A stretch of 9,706 bases of DNA from Chlamydiota bacterium (GCA_030596365.1 JAUVKG010000071.1:1-9706), one strand, 5' to 3'; shown: positions 1-5,763, counted from the stretch's first letter. The notes: generated by a model from the letters alone, not told the origin. A program made the numbers and translations.

Positions 1-230
1 GGTACTGGTTTTGAAACTTGCTTTGTAGGTTCTTTTGTCGCTTTTTTCGTTGGAGGTGTGTATGTTTTTACAGGTGGAGCTGAAGGCAATTGAACAAGAT
101 TAACGCGGAATTGCTTTTCTTTCGGCGTCTTAATTGTAGGCACTCTCCAGCAAACAATAATCAGCAGAATGACAACGCATCCATGAAAAATTACTGATGG
201 AACAAAAAAATCTTTTGGTCTGAATTTCAT
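1..230 (-). CDS. TonB/TolA-like energy-transducing protein, N-terminal part only
   Basis: The reading frame starts with ATG at 230-228 and runs open off the window edge, so only the first 76 residues are visible. The start overlaps the stop of the upstream exbD-like gene in an ATGA arrangement, which points to translational coupling. The protein opens with a short charged cytoplasmic stretch (MKFRPKDFF), followed by one hydrophobic segment at about residues 10-28 that could anchor it in the inner membrane. After that comes a proline-, lysine- and threonine-rich linker (PSAPPVKTYTPPTKK, then more KP and TK repeats). This is the layout of TonB and TolA: anchor, extended periplasm-spanning arm, and a C-terminal domain that contacts the outer membrane and is not visible here. 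Position directly after exbB and exbD supports the call. TonB and TolA cannot be separated without the C-terminus. Confidence 0.75.
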   Translation of the reverse strand, partial: MKFRPKDFFVPSVIFHGCVVILLIIVCWRVPTIKTPKEKQFRVNLVQLPSAPPVKTYTPPTKKATKEPTKQVSKPV

Positions 231-664
231 TCCGCCTGTGTTGCAAGAGATAAAGTGGTGATTCCCGCTCCGCGGACAACATCAAGCACTTTTATTACAG
301 CGGCATATTTAAAATCTTTGTCCGCTCTGATAATAACAGCGACTTTTGGCTGTTTGTTTTTTATTTCTATAAGAGTTTCTCCAAGAGCTTCGTAAGGGCG
401 GGTTCTATCCATTCGCCGTTCGTTAACGAAGATGACACCCTTTTTTTGTCCCTTTTCCATTACGCCGTGAAGACTAACAGTTACAGGATCGTCAACTTGC
501 TCCAGACGAGTTGCAGATGCTTTAGGTAAATCAACATCGATTCCCTGTTCAATGATAGGTGCGATCAGGATAAAAACAATGAGAACAGTCATTGTAACAT
601 CAACGAGAGAAGTAACATTAATGTCTGCGCGAGGAGTTTGTCTTCTTTGAAGGAGTAGGCTCAC
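227..664 (-). CDS. exbD: ExbD/TolR-family proton-channel subunit
   Basis: This 145-residue protein is full length for the ExbD/TolR family. It has a short cytoplasmic N-terminus, one membrane helix at about residues 18-38, and a periplasmic domain ending in IIRADKDFKYAAVIKVLDVVRGAGI, a pattern typical of the family. Asp22, in TSLVDVTMTVLIVF, is at the place of the conserved membrane aspartate that carries protons in ExbD and TolR. With the ExbB-like protein it should form the inner-membrane motor that uses the proton motive force to drive the TonB- or TolA-like partner. Translation starts at GTG (664-662), inside the stop region of the upstream gene (GTGA overlap), and its own stop overlaps the ATG of the downstream gene, so the three genes are tightly coupled. 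ExbD versus TolR is not decidable from this sequence alone; the symbol is the more general choice. Confidence 0.88.
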   Translation of the reverse strand: MSLLLQRRQTPRADINVTSLVDVTMTVLIVFILIAPIIEQGIDVDLPKASATRLEQVDDPVTVSLHGVMEKGQKKGVIFVNERRMDRTRPYEALGETLIEIKNKQPKVAVIIRADKDFKYAAVIKVLDVVRGAGITTLSLATQAE

Positions 665-1344
665 AGTTGATGTTCCTCCAGAATAAGGCGTTGAAGTTTG
701 GCTATTAATTCACGGGAAAATTTTTCCATAAGTACTAACTGCTTATTTACACGTCCACGAAAATAATAAAAATAAATCGCTGCAGGAATAGCTACAATTA
801 ATCCGGCAATAGTTGTAGTAAGAGCGACAGAAATTCCCGGAGCAACTGTGCTGATTGTGCTTGAACCGGCTTGAGTCATTCTTCTGAACATAACCATAAT
901 TCCCCAGACCGTTCCGAGAAGACCAAGAAAAGGAGAAATGGTTGATGTTACAGAAAGAAAATTTAAACCTTCTTCAAGAGTATCCACCTCTTCCGCAATA
1001 TATGAATCAATGAGTTTTTCCGTTGTAACTATTTCCTCCGGACGAATTTTTTCACGGTTAAGTAGATTATCACAGCAAACACGATAAAGTTTATACAGAG
1101 GTAACGATGAACTTTCAGGGAAATCCCTGAATAGTTGAAGATAATCCCGTGCGAACTGCGCGTTAAATCCTCGTAATCTTTTATAGATTTTCTCGTTACC
1201 GCGGTCGATAGTTTTCATCGAAAGCATTTTTGCGAAGATAAGTCCCCACATATAAACTGAAACAGCCGCGAGAATAAAAATGATTAATTTTCCCGCAACG
1301 TCGAGACTTTGAAAAATTTCAATTAAAGCTGAAAGAGGTCCCAT
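661..1344 (-). CDS. exbB: ExbB/TolQ/MotA-family proton-channel protein
   Basis: This 227-residue inner-membrane protein has three predicted helices, at about residues 18-40, 130-152 and 170-195, with a large cytoplasmic part between the first two, as in ExbB and TolQ. The signature PFLGLLGTVWGI at 138-149 and the segment VAPGISVALTTTIAGLIVAIPAAI (about 167-190) match the two conserved pore-lining helices of the family. It should form the pentameric channel around the ExbD helices. ATG at 1344-1342 is preceded by GGAG nine bases upstream, a good ribosome binding site. It is the first gene of a three-gene unit (exbB, exbD, tonB-like) and lies 374 bp downstream of serS, across a repeat-rich gap, so it probably has its own promoter. 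TolQ is the alternative name. Confidence 0.9.
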   Translation of the reverse strand: MGPLSALIEIFQSLDVAGKLIIFILAAVSVYMWGLIFAKMLSMKTIDRGNEKIYKRLRGFNAQFARDYLQLFRDFPESSSLPLYKLYRVCCDNLLNREKIRPEEIVTTEKLIDSYIAEEVDTLEEGLNFLSVTSTISPFLGLLGTVWGIMVMFRRMTQAGSSTISTVAPGISVALTTTIAGLIVAIPAAIYFYYFRGRVNKQLVLMEKFSRELIAKLQRLILEEHQL

Positions 1345-1458
1345 TCTTTTATACTCCGTTATTTTTTAAGTTTAAAGGTTGTCCCGATAAATCAAGACTT
1401 AAGGTTTGAAGGTTCACCTTGCAACCTTATGTTATTTCATTATTCCATCAATTCAAAT

Positions 1459-1481
1459 GATAAGCTGGAAGCTTATCCTAC
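1459..1481 (-). repeat. REP-like hairpin headed by GTAG
   Basis: On the minus strand the tetranucleotide GTAG (1481-1478) directly abuts a perfect 8-bp stem (GATAAGCT pairing with AGCTTATC) with a TCC loop. The same build, a GTAG or GGAG tetranucleotide touching a hairpin, occurs four more times in this window with unrelated stem sequences. GTAG plus hairpin is the known architecture of REP elements mobilised by RAYT (REP-associated tyrosine) transposases. No such transposase is in the window, so the assignment is by structure only. Confidence 0.5.
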
Positions 1482-1557
1482 TATTTATACAATTCTGCAA
1501 TTACCAAATACCGCTACGTATACGCAGACGCTTCGCGAACTATCTCTTCTACTTTTT

Positions 1558-1650
1558 ACTTGAGAGTTGAAAATTCGAAATTGGAACTTCTCTTTGGTAT
1601 TAAAATATAAGTCTCAATTTCGAACTCTCAATTTTCAACTCTCAAGTTTA
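1558..1650. repeat. Degenerate heptanucleotide array arranged as an inverted repeat
   Basis: The left half can be read in steps of seven (ACTTGAG, AGTTGAA, AATTCGA, AATTGGA) and the right half as its reverse complement in the same steps (ACTCTCA, ATTTTCA, ACTCTCA). The outer 18 bp (1558-1575 and 1630-1647) are perfectly complementary, so the segment can form a long stem with an imperfect interior. The right arm carries one additional heptamer. Confidence 0.65.
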
Positions 1651-1683
1651 ATAAAGATTAAATTTCGCCCAAAATTCTCCGGG

Positions 1684-1725
1684 CTACGAGCCACGGACCA
1701 CGGATTACGGGCCACGGATCACGGA
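1684..1725. repeat. Six-unit heptanucleotide tandem array overlapping the serS stop codon
   Basis: The units are CTACGAG, CCACGGA, CCACGGA, TTACGGG, CCACGGA and TCACGGA, each exactly seven bases and contiguous. The last unit (1719-1725) lies in the serS coding sequence: its TCA is the reverse complement of the TGA stop and the rest supplies the last full codon plus one base. The array therefore either grew out of the gene end or supplied its stop codon. Confidence 0.75.
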
Positions 1726-3022
1726 TTCCGAATTACTTCCACTCCACCCATATACGGCTGCAGAGCTTTCGGAATTAATATCGATCCGTCTGCCTGCTGA
1801 TAATTTTCAAGAAGTGCAATCCATGTTCTGCCAACAGCGATTCCCGAACCATTCAATGTATGTACAAATTTTGGTTTCCCGCCATTAGCCGGTCTGTATC
1901 TGATATTTGCTCTTCTTCCCTGGAAATCTTTGCAATTTGAGCATGAGGAAATTTCTCTGTAAGTATTCTGACCCGGCAGCCAGGCTTCAATGTCATAAGT
2001 TTTTGTTGCGGAAAATCCCATATCGGCGGAACAAAGAACAATAACACGGTAAGGAATTTCAAGCCTTTTCAAAATCTCTTCAGCACAATTTGTCATTTTT
2101 TCCAACGCATCGTTTGACGCTTCCTGTGCTACAATATTCACAAGCTCTACTTTATCGAACTGATGAACGCGTAAAATACCTCGCGTATCTTTTCCATAAG
2201 AACCTGCTTCACTTCTGAAGCAAGGGGTGTAAGCTGTATATAATTTCGGTAGATCTTTTTCCTCAAGAATTTCACCGGCATGAATATTTGTAAGCGGAAC
2301 TTCTGCCGTGGGAATGAGATACATCGGGTTTTCTCCCTGCAGACGGAAAAGATCTTCCTCAAATTTGGAAGCTGACCTGTGCCTTGCATTGCATTTGCGT
2401 TCACAATATACGGCGGCGCGAATTCCGTGTAATTATTTTCACCTGTCTGAATGTCAAGCATAAAATCAACAAGAGCACGCTCAAGTCGGGCACCTAAACC
2501 GCGAAGCAGACTGAAACGCGACCCGGCAAGTTTTGCCGCGCGTTCAAGGTCTAATATTCCGAGAGCTTCAGCTAGTTCGAAATGTTGTTTGGGTTCAAAA
2601 TCGAATTTTTTAGGTTCGCCATATTTGCGAACTTCAACATTATCGTTTTCTCCTTTACCAATCGGCACAGATTCGTCAGGAATATTAGGTATTTGCAGAG
2701 CAAAGCTGCTGAGCTTCTTCTGTATCTCATCAAGTTTTGCACCTGAAATTTCAAGATCTCTCTTTATCATCTGAACTTTTTGCTGAAGTTCATCAGCATC
2801 TTCGCCAGCACGTTTTTTCATACCAATTTCTTTTGAAAATGTATTCCTGTCTTGTTGAAGAGCTTCCGTTTCGGTGATAAGCATCCGCCGTTTTTCGTCA
2901 AGTGCGAGAAAAGAATCAAGAAGTTCGGCAAGTTTTTTATAAGTTTTTCCGTCGGCGTGTCTTGCCAGCAATTTTTCACGAATAATTTCGAAATTATCTT
3001 TAAGTAATTTTGTATCAAGCAT
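1719..3022 (-). CDS. serS: Seryl-tRNA synthetase, interrupted by one frame change
   Basis: Seryl-tRNA synthetase (SerRS) charges tRNA-Ser (and tRNA-Sec) with serine in the cytoplasm. The first frame starts at ATG 3022-3020 and gives a normal SerRS N-terminus: a tRNA-binding coiled coil over roughly residues 30-105 and the start of the class II core, up to GTGQLPN at 214-220. From there the protein continues in the -1 frame (stop TGA at 1721-1719). A -1 shift yields GTGQLPKFEEDLFRLQGENP, the family consensus, and a 434-residue product, normal for SerRS. Later motifs are intact: TAE (239-241) for serine recognition, motif 2 with FRSEAGSYGKDTRG (269-282) and motif 3 with NGSGIAVGRTW (391-401). 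Without the shift, translation would run on to a stop at 2147 and lose the catalytic domain. The cause may be a one-base sequencing or assembly deletion, a real mutation, or frameshifting. No clear Shine-Dalgarno precedes the ATG. Confidence 0.9.
2360..2366 (-). other. Frame-change point in serS at a slippery heptamer
   Basis: Reading the minus strand in the serS frame, the codons are CCA AAT TTG. The last A of CCA together with AAT TTG forms A AAT TTG, which fits the -1 slippery pattern X XXY YYZ. Slipping back one base gives AAA TTT GAG, encoding Lys-Phe-Glu, exactly the expected SerRS residues. Equally, one A missing from an original AAAATTT run produces the same sequence, so the heptamer may be an accidental result of a deletion. 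Only a very weak downstream fold (GGAA with TTCC) was seen. Confidence 0.7.
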
Positions 3023-3031
3023 TTTTTAAGT

Positions 3032-3156
3032 AAGTTAAAAGTCAAAGGTTAAAAGTCAAAGCCTGCCCCGCCATTGGCGGGGGTCTAAAGGTCAAAAGTC
3101 AAAGGTCAAAGCCTGCCCCGCCATTGGCGGGGGTCAAAAGTCAAAAGTCAAAAGTC
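3032..3156. repeat. Heptamer arrays interleaved with two identical 31-bp hairpin repeats
   Basis: Heptamers of the type AAAAGTC, AAAGGTC and AAGTTAA fill 3032-3059, 3087-3107 and 3136-3156. Between them are two perfect 31-bp copies (3055-3085 and 3105-3135, exactly 50 bp apart). Each contains CCCCGCC, ATT, GGCGGGG, a 7-bp GC-rich stem. The leader of serS would be transcribed through this DNA unless its promoter lies at 3023-3031, which seems unlikely. Confidence 0.8.
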
Positions 3157-3182
3157 ATAACACACCCCGTCGCTCCGCGCCA

Positions 3183-3198
3183 CCCCTCTCGAGAGGGG
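3183..3198. repeat. 16-bp perfect palindrome of the CCCCTCTCGAGAGGGG type
   Basis: The sequence CCCCTCTCGAGAGGGG is its own reverse complement and is flanked on the left by a GC-rich CACCCCGTCGCTCCGCGCCA segment. From general familiarity, similar AGAGGGG-centred palindromes recur between genes in Bacteroidota/Ignavibacteria-type genomes, but I cannot check the match. It sits between two heptamer arrays. Confidence 0.6.
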
Positions 3199-3203
3199 AT
3201 TTC

Positions 3204-3231
3204 AAACGTCAAACGTCAGACGTCAAACGTC
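3204..3231. repeat. Four-unit AAACGTC heptamer array
   Basis: Units AAACGTC, AAACGTC, AGACGTC and AAACGTC are contiguous and exactly seven bases long. It is related to, but distinct from, the AAAAGTC arrays about 50 bp away, differing by one position in every unit, which suggests local spread of one unit variant. Confidence 0.75.
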
Positions 3232-3289
3232 ATAAGATTTTAAGGTTTAAAAGTTTCTTTACTTATGTGTTCTTATGTGCCTTAAGTGG

Positions 3290-4336
3290 TTAGTTTTCAG
3301 TGTTAGATTTCTCTATCGCATAATTTATAAGCAAATCCAGCAAATCTCCAAATGTCATTCCTGCCGCTCTTGCAACTTGTGGAACAAAAGAAGTTTCTGT
3401 CATTCCGGGAATTGTGTTTGTTTCAAGAATAAACAACTCTCCCTCGTCGGAAAGAATAAAATCTGTTCTGCTCAAACCTTCGCACATAAGGATTTCGTGA
3501 CATTTTATAGAAATACTTTGAATCTCTTTCGCGAGAGTGTCGTCAATACGCGCGGGAGTAATTTCTTCAGTTGCCCCGGCGGTGTATTTGGCTTCGTAAT
3601 CGAAGAACTCGCTATTTACCGGAACGATTTCTGTAACGGGCATTGCTTCAGCTTTTTCGCCGAATTTTTTATTAATAATAACGCAAGTGAATTCTTTTCC
3701 GTTGATGTATTTTTCCACAAGAATTTGTTTGTCGATATTCCACAAATCAGACAATGAAATTTTCAATTCCTCAATGTTTCCAACAATTTCAATTCCAAAA
3801 CTTGAGCCAAGCTGCGGCGGTTTTACAATTAACGGAAAAGAAAAACCCGCGTCAAAAATCATTCTCTCTATGTCGTCATTTTCCTGAAAAACAATCCCGG
3901 ATGGAATTTTTATCCCGTTGCTTTCGTAAATTTGACGAGTGATAACTTTATGCATCGATATCGCGGAACTTAGAACTTCGCTGTGGGTATATGGAATTTC
4001 AAGAGTTTCCAAAAATCCCTGAATAATTCCATCTTCCCCTCCTTTGCCGTGTAGCGCGAGAACAGCTGCATCAATATTCCATTTTTTTAAATTATCAAAT
4101 GCGCTGAGAAAAGTTAACACTTCGGCTTTTTGTAAACTATCGTCGTCAGGTTTGATTTCCGGAGGAAGAAGTTTAACTTTTTTTTCGGGAGTGATAATAA
4201 CCGCGCGGCGGGAATATTTTGAGTCGTCTAGATTATCAAAAACACCTTTCCCGGATTTTATGGAAATACCGTGTTCGTGACTCCAACCGCCCATTAGAAC
4301 GGCAATATGTAATTTATTTTTATTTACTCGTCCCAT
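3290..4336 (-). CDS. ddl: D-alanine--D-alanine ligase
   Basis: This 348-residue ATP-grasp ligase joins two D-alanines in the cytoplasm to give the dipeptide used by MurF in peptidoglycan synthesis. Family landmarks appear in order: MGGWSHEHGIS (15-25, with Glu21 as the conserved N-terminal glutamate), LHGKGGEDGIIQG (95-107), IPYTHS (114-119), VKPPQLGSSFG (171-181, ATP-binding Lys172), EFFDYEAKYTAGAT (243-256, omega loop), RTDF (290-293) and LETNTIPGMTETS (304-316, Mg-binding Glu305 and Asn307). Tyr251 in the omega loop is the residue linked to D-Ala-D-Ala rather than D-Ala-D-Lac activity in characterised Ddl enzymes. The usual Arg after Glu21 is replaced by His. The ATG lies inside the last codons of the CvpA-like gene (13-bp overlap), so the pair is probably co-transcribed and coupled. 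Confidence 0.95.
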   Translation of the reverse strand: MGRVNKNKLHIAVLMGGWSHEHGISIKSGKGVFDNLDDSKYSRRAVIITPEKKVKLLPPEIKPDDDSLQKAEVLTFLSAFDNLKKWNIDAAVLALHGKGGEDGIIQGFLETLEIPYTHSEVLSSAISMHKVITRQIYESNGIKIPSGIVFQENDDIERMIFDAGFSFPLIVKPPQLGSSFGIEIVGNIEELKISLSDLWNIDKQILVEKYINGKEFTCVIINKKFGEKAEAMPVTEIVPVNSEFFDYEAKYTAGATEEITPARIDDTLAKEIQSISIKCHEILMCEGLSRTDFILSDEGELFILETNTIPGMTETSFVPQVARAAGMTFGDLLDLLINYAIEKSNTEN

Positions 4337-4935
4337 ACGCTCGCATTTTCGTTATCATTGGTTTTGCTGCTGTTTGAGAAATTAACATTCAGCCGCGATG
4401 TTGTATTACTGAGCCATGGAACTTTCTGTTCGATTTTACCGAGAGTATCGCATCCTAAATGATAAGCTTTTGAATTATCAAGCCAGGTGTTGTACTGTTC
4501 ATACCCTTGCTCGGAGGTGAAACTTGCAACATAAGCTTTTGAAATTTCAAGAATCAGAATTATTGCAAGAGCAACAATACAGCCTTTTGCCGCACCTGTA
4601 ATCAAGCCGAACATTCTATCGCTGAATTTAATTGAGAAAGAAGTAACAAAGCGCCGCTTAATCATTTCCATAATAATTCCGGAAATAAAATAAGCGAGAA
4701 CAAAAATAAAAATAGCGGCAATAAATCCAATAACGTTGATATCAATGTCAATTTGTGGATATTTTTCCGCCAATAATTTAAATAGATATTCTGACGCCCA
4801 TTCCTTTGTAAAGTAAACCGCAGCAATACCGCAAGCAGTAGCCGCGAGAGAAATAATCTGTGACCAGAAACCTTTTAAAAACCCGAGCAGGGTCAGTAAA
4901 AAAATAACAACTATAATTCCAATATCAAGTTGCAT
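4324..4935 (-). CDS. CvpA-family inner-membrane protein
   Basis: This 203-residue protein has about four hydrophobic helices (residues 3-22, 25-43, 66-90 and 113-131) followed by a polar, Asn- and Ser-rich tail of some 70 residues. The N-terminus (LDIGIIVVIFLLTLLGFLKGFWSQIISL), with its glycine and KGF pattern, and the SDRMFGLITGAAKG segment (105-118) are characteristic of the CvpA (colicin V production) family. CvpA proteins are widespread inner-membrane proteins tied to envelope stress and bile-salt resistance in Enterobacteriaceae, with no settled biochemical role. The extended C-terminal tail makes it slightly longer than most members. The ribosome binding site AGGAG lies eight bases before ATG (4935-4933). 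It is the first gene of a unit with ddl, a combination that suggests an envelope-related role. Confidence 0.8.
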   Translation of the reverse strand: MQLDIGIIVVIFLLTLLGFLKGFWSQIISLAATACGIAAVYFTKEWASEYLFKLLAEKYPQIDIDINVIGFIAAIFIFVLAYFISGIIMEMIKRRFVTSFSIKFSDRMFGLITGAAKGCIVALAIILILEISKAYVASFTSEQGYEQYNTWLDNSKAYHLGCDTLGKIEQKVPWLSNTTSRLNVNFSNSSKTNDNENASVWDE

Positions 4936-5008
4936 AATAATTTCTCCTTTTAATTTTGTTATTCACCACCGTGCAAAATGAAGATGTTTTCATTCAAGCA
5001 CTAAATAA

Positions 5009-5037
5009 ATGATACTGAAAATCGAAAACTTTTGCAA
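5009..5037 (-). promoter_or_regulatory. Candidate sigma70-type promoter for the cvpA-like/ddl unit
   Basis: On the minus strand TTGCAA (5037-5032) and TATCAT (5014-5009) are separated by exactly 17 bases, matching four of six and five of six consensus positions. The implied transcript start is near 5002, giving a leader of roughly 67 bases before the cvpA-like ATG with its AGGAG site. This assumes sigma70-like promoters in this organism; Bacteroidota-type genomes use a different consensus. Confidence 0.4.
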
Positions 5038-5049
5038 GAATGGGAAGAA

Positions 5050-5080
5050 TTTTAGATTTTAGATTTGTGATTTTGGATTG
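5050..5080. repeat. Heptamer array TTTTAGA/TTTTGGA
   Basis: Units TTTTAGA, TTTTAGA, TTTGTGA and TTTTGGA follow each other at a strict seven-base step, ending in TTG. The last 12 bases (GATTTTGGATTG, 5069-5080) recur at 5109-5120, on the other side of a small hairpin element, as a direct repeat. Confidence 0.65.
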
Positions 5081-5104
5081 AACATGAGTACATGTTACTT
5101 CGTT
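5081..5104. repeat. Hairpin element of the ACTTCGTT family, copy 1
   Basis: A 6-bp stem (AACATG with CATGTT, loop AGTA) is followed directly by ACTTCGTT. The same 3' flank follows hairpins of unrelated stem sequence at 5336-5361 and 8158-8181. This copy is flanked by a 12-bp direct repeat (5069-5080 and 5109-5120), consistent with insertion into a heptamer array, although the array itself could also provide such a repeat. Confidence 0.5.
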
Positions 5105-5134
5105 AGATGATTTTGGATTGGTCTCTAGTTAGGG

Positions 5135-5149
5135 GTTGCTCGAAAAGGG
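5135..5149. repeat. Extra copy of the GTTACTCGAAAAGGG repeat
   Basis: GTTGCTCGAAAAGGG differs at one of 15 positions from the arm at 5391-5405 and lies in the same orientation. Both are preceded by a short TAGGG-like tract, so the repeat may extend a few bases to the left. It lies about 230 bp from the inverted pair. Confidence 0.55.
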
Positions 5150-5187
5150 TTCAGCCGCAAAGCGGCGTAAGCAATTAGCCTTGCAGT

Positions 5188-5221
5188 CCCCCTTTGATGG
5201 GGGTGCCCGATAGGGCGGGGG
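5188..5221. repeat. GC-rich tandem hairpins
   Basis: Two adjacent stems occur: CCCCC with GGGGG around TTTGAT (5188-5203), and GCCC with GGGC around GATA (5205-5216), followed by GGGGG. This block stands out as very GC-rich in an AT-rich surrounding. It resembles C/G-run repeats that recur between genes in FCB-type genomes, an impression I cannot verify here. Confidence 0.5.
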
Positions 5222-5257
5222 ATTTTATAACGCAAGGATTCGATTAATAAAGATATT

Positions 5258-5274
5258 CCGTCCGAAAAGGACGG
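5258..5274. repeat. Hairpin CCGTCC/GGACGG with a GAAAA loop
   Basis: A perfect 6-bp stem with a five-base loop. It is followed on the plus strand by TACATT, so on the minus strand the hairpin is preceded by TGTA rather than GTAG. It is similar in size to the REP-like hairpins nearby but does not fit their tetranucleotide rule, so I keep it separate. Confidence 0.45.
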
Positions 5275-5317
5275 TACATTTTATTCGATAAACGACATAT
5301 AAAAATGATTAGAATCG

Positions 5318-5363
5318 ACATTTTTTGTTGGTGATCGTGCTGTGTGGCACGTTACTTCGTTGG
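5318..5363. repeat. Hairpin element of the ACTTCGTT family, copy 2
   Basis: The element begins with ACATTTTTTGT (5318-5328), contains a stem CGTGC with GCACG (loop TGTGTG, 5336-5351) and ends in TTACTTCGTTGG (5352-5363). Copy 3 at 8142-8183 has the same two ends but a different stem, AACGC with GCGTT, so base pairing is kept while the sequence is not. Confidence 0.6.
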
Positions 5364-5368
5364 TTCCG

Positions 5369-5405
5369 CCCTTTTCGAGTAACGCCTAGGGTTACTCGAA
5401 AAGGG
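5369..5405. repeat. 15-bp perfect inverted repeat
   Basis: CCCTTTTCGAGTAAC (5369-5383) and GTTACTCGAAAAGGG (5391-5405) are exact reverse complements around the seven-base spacer GCCTAGG. A third, nearly identical copy lies at 5135-5149. A stem of this length would be very stable, but there is no T-run next to it and no gene end, so it is unlikely to be a terminator. Confidence 0.75.
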
Positions 5406-5435
5406 ATATTAAGGACAAATTGAGATCCAAGTTTT

Positions 5436-5459
5436 GGAGGGACGCTGTCCCCAGCGTCC
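5436..5459 (+). repeat. REP-like hairpin headed by GGAG, forward copy
   Basis: GGAG (5436-5439) directly abuts a perfect 8-bp stem, GGACGCTG with CAGCGTCC, around the loop TCCC. It is paired with a facing copy at 5511-5534 that shares the TTGGAG leader and a TYCC loop but has different stem bases. Both copies keep perfect pairing. Confidence 0.6.
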
Positions 5460-5510
5460 TAAACCATTGGTAAACCTAATATTCCAAGATCGATTATTTA
5501 TGGGACAATA

Positions 5511-5534
5511 GGTCGCCGGGAACGGCGACCCTCC
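5511..5534 (-). repeat. REP-like hairpin headed by GGAG, reverse copy
   Basis: On the minus strand GGAG (5534-5531) directly abuts the stem GGTCGCCG with CGGCGACC around the loop TTCC. Together with the forward copy at 5436-5459 it forms a facing pair about 100 bp long, the arrangement called a BIME when built from REP elements. Confidence 0.6.
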
Positions 5535-5763
5535 AACGATATTTTTGCAACTCAGGGTAAAAAGGTTTTTTTTAGCAATTTTTTTGTCTGGATTATGATT
5601 GGGGTCGTACCCGATTATTGACACCTAATATAGCTGATATAAGTAATTTACAACATATTTTTTGCTATAAATAGTCCTTAGAATGATGTTTTTACTATCA
5701 AAATTAGCGTTCTAAGAGATTATTAACCACAAATATTCACTAATCTTCACTAAAAAGAATTGT

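Larger units (their letters stand above)
1345..1718. other. Repeat-filled intergenic region between serS and exbB
   Basis: No coding sequence is supported here. The stretch contains short AAGGTT repeats at about 1410-1430, a GTAG-headed hairpin (1459-1481), a patch with small palindromes such as TTCGCGAA (1532-1539), a heptamer array folded as an inverted repeat (1558-1647) and a second heptamer array running into serS (1684-1725). The promoter of the exb operon should be here, but I could not pick out a convincing one. Confidence 0.6.

Noticed and set aside
1567..1800. Open frame of 77 codons on the plus strand
   Set aside because: It is composed of the two heptamer arrays and the antisense of the serS end; the repeated LRATDHG residues are simply the CCACGGA units translated.
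3055..3135. Possible minimal CRISPR (two 31-bp repeats with a 19-bp gap)
   Set aside because: The gap is made of the same heptamers as the flanks, the copies number only two, and no cas gene is present.
3275..3757. 160-codon open frame on the plus strand opposite ddl
   Set aside because: It is the antisense of a confidently identified ddl gene and has no protein-like features beyond Cys/Phe-rich composition.
5130..5200. GGTTCA motif and stems suggesting a tRNA
   Set aside because: No complete cloverleaf, anticodon stem or CCA-adjacent acceptor pairing could be built.
5409..5624. Open frame of 71 codons on the minus strand
   Set aside because: It runs through both GGAG hairpins, has no ribosome binding site or recognisable domain, and its sequence is explained by the repeats.
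5660..5672. TTTTGCTATAAAT, identical to the -10 region at 8110-8122 on the other strand
   Set aside because: It points toward the 3' end of a minus-strand gene, has no gene to serve and no matching -35; probably chance in AT-rich DNA.
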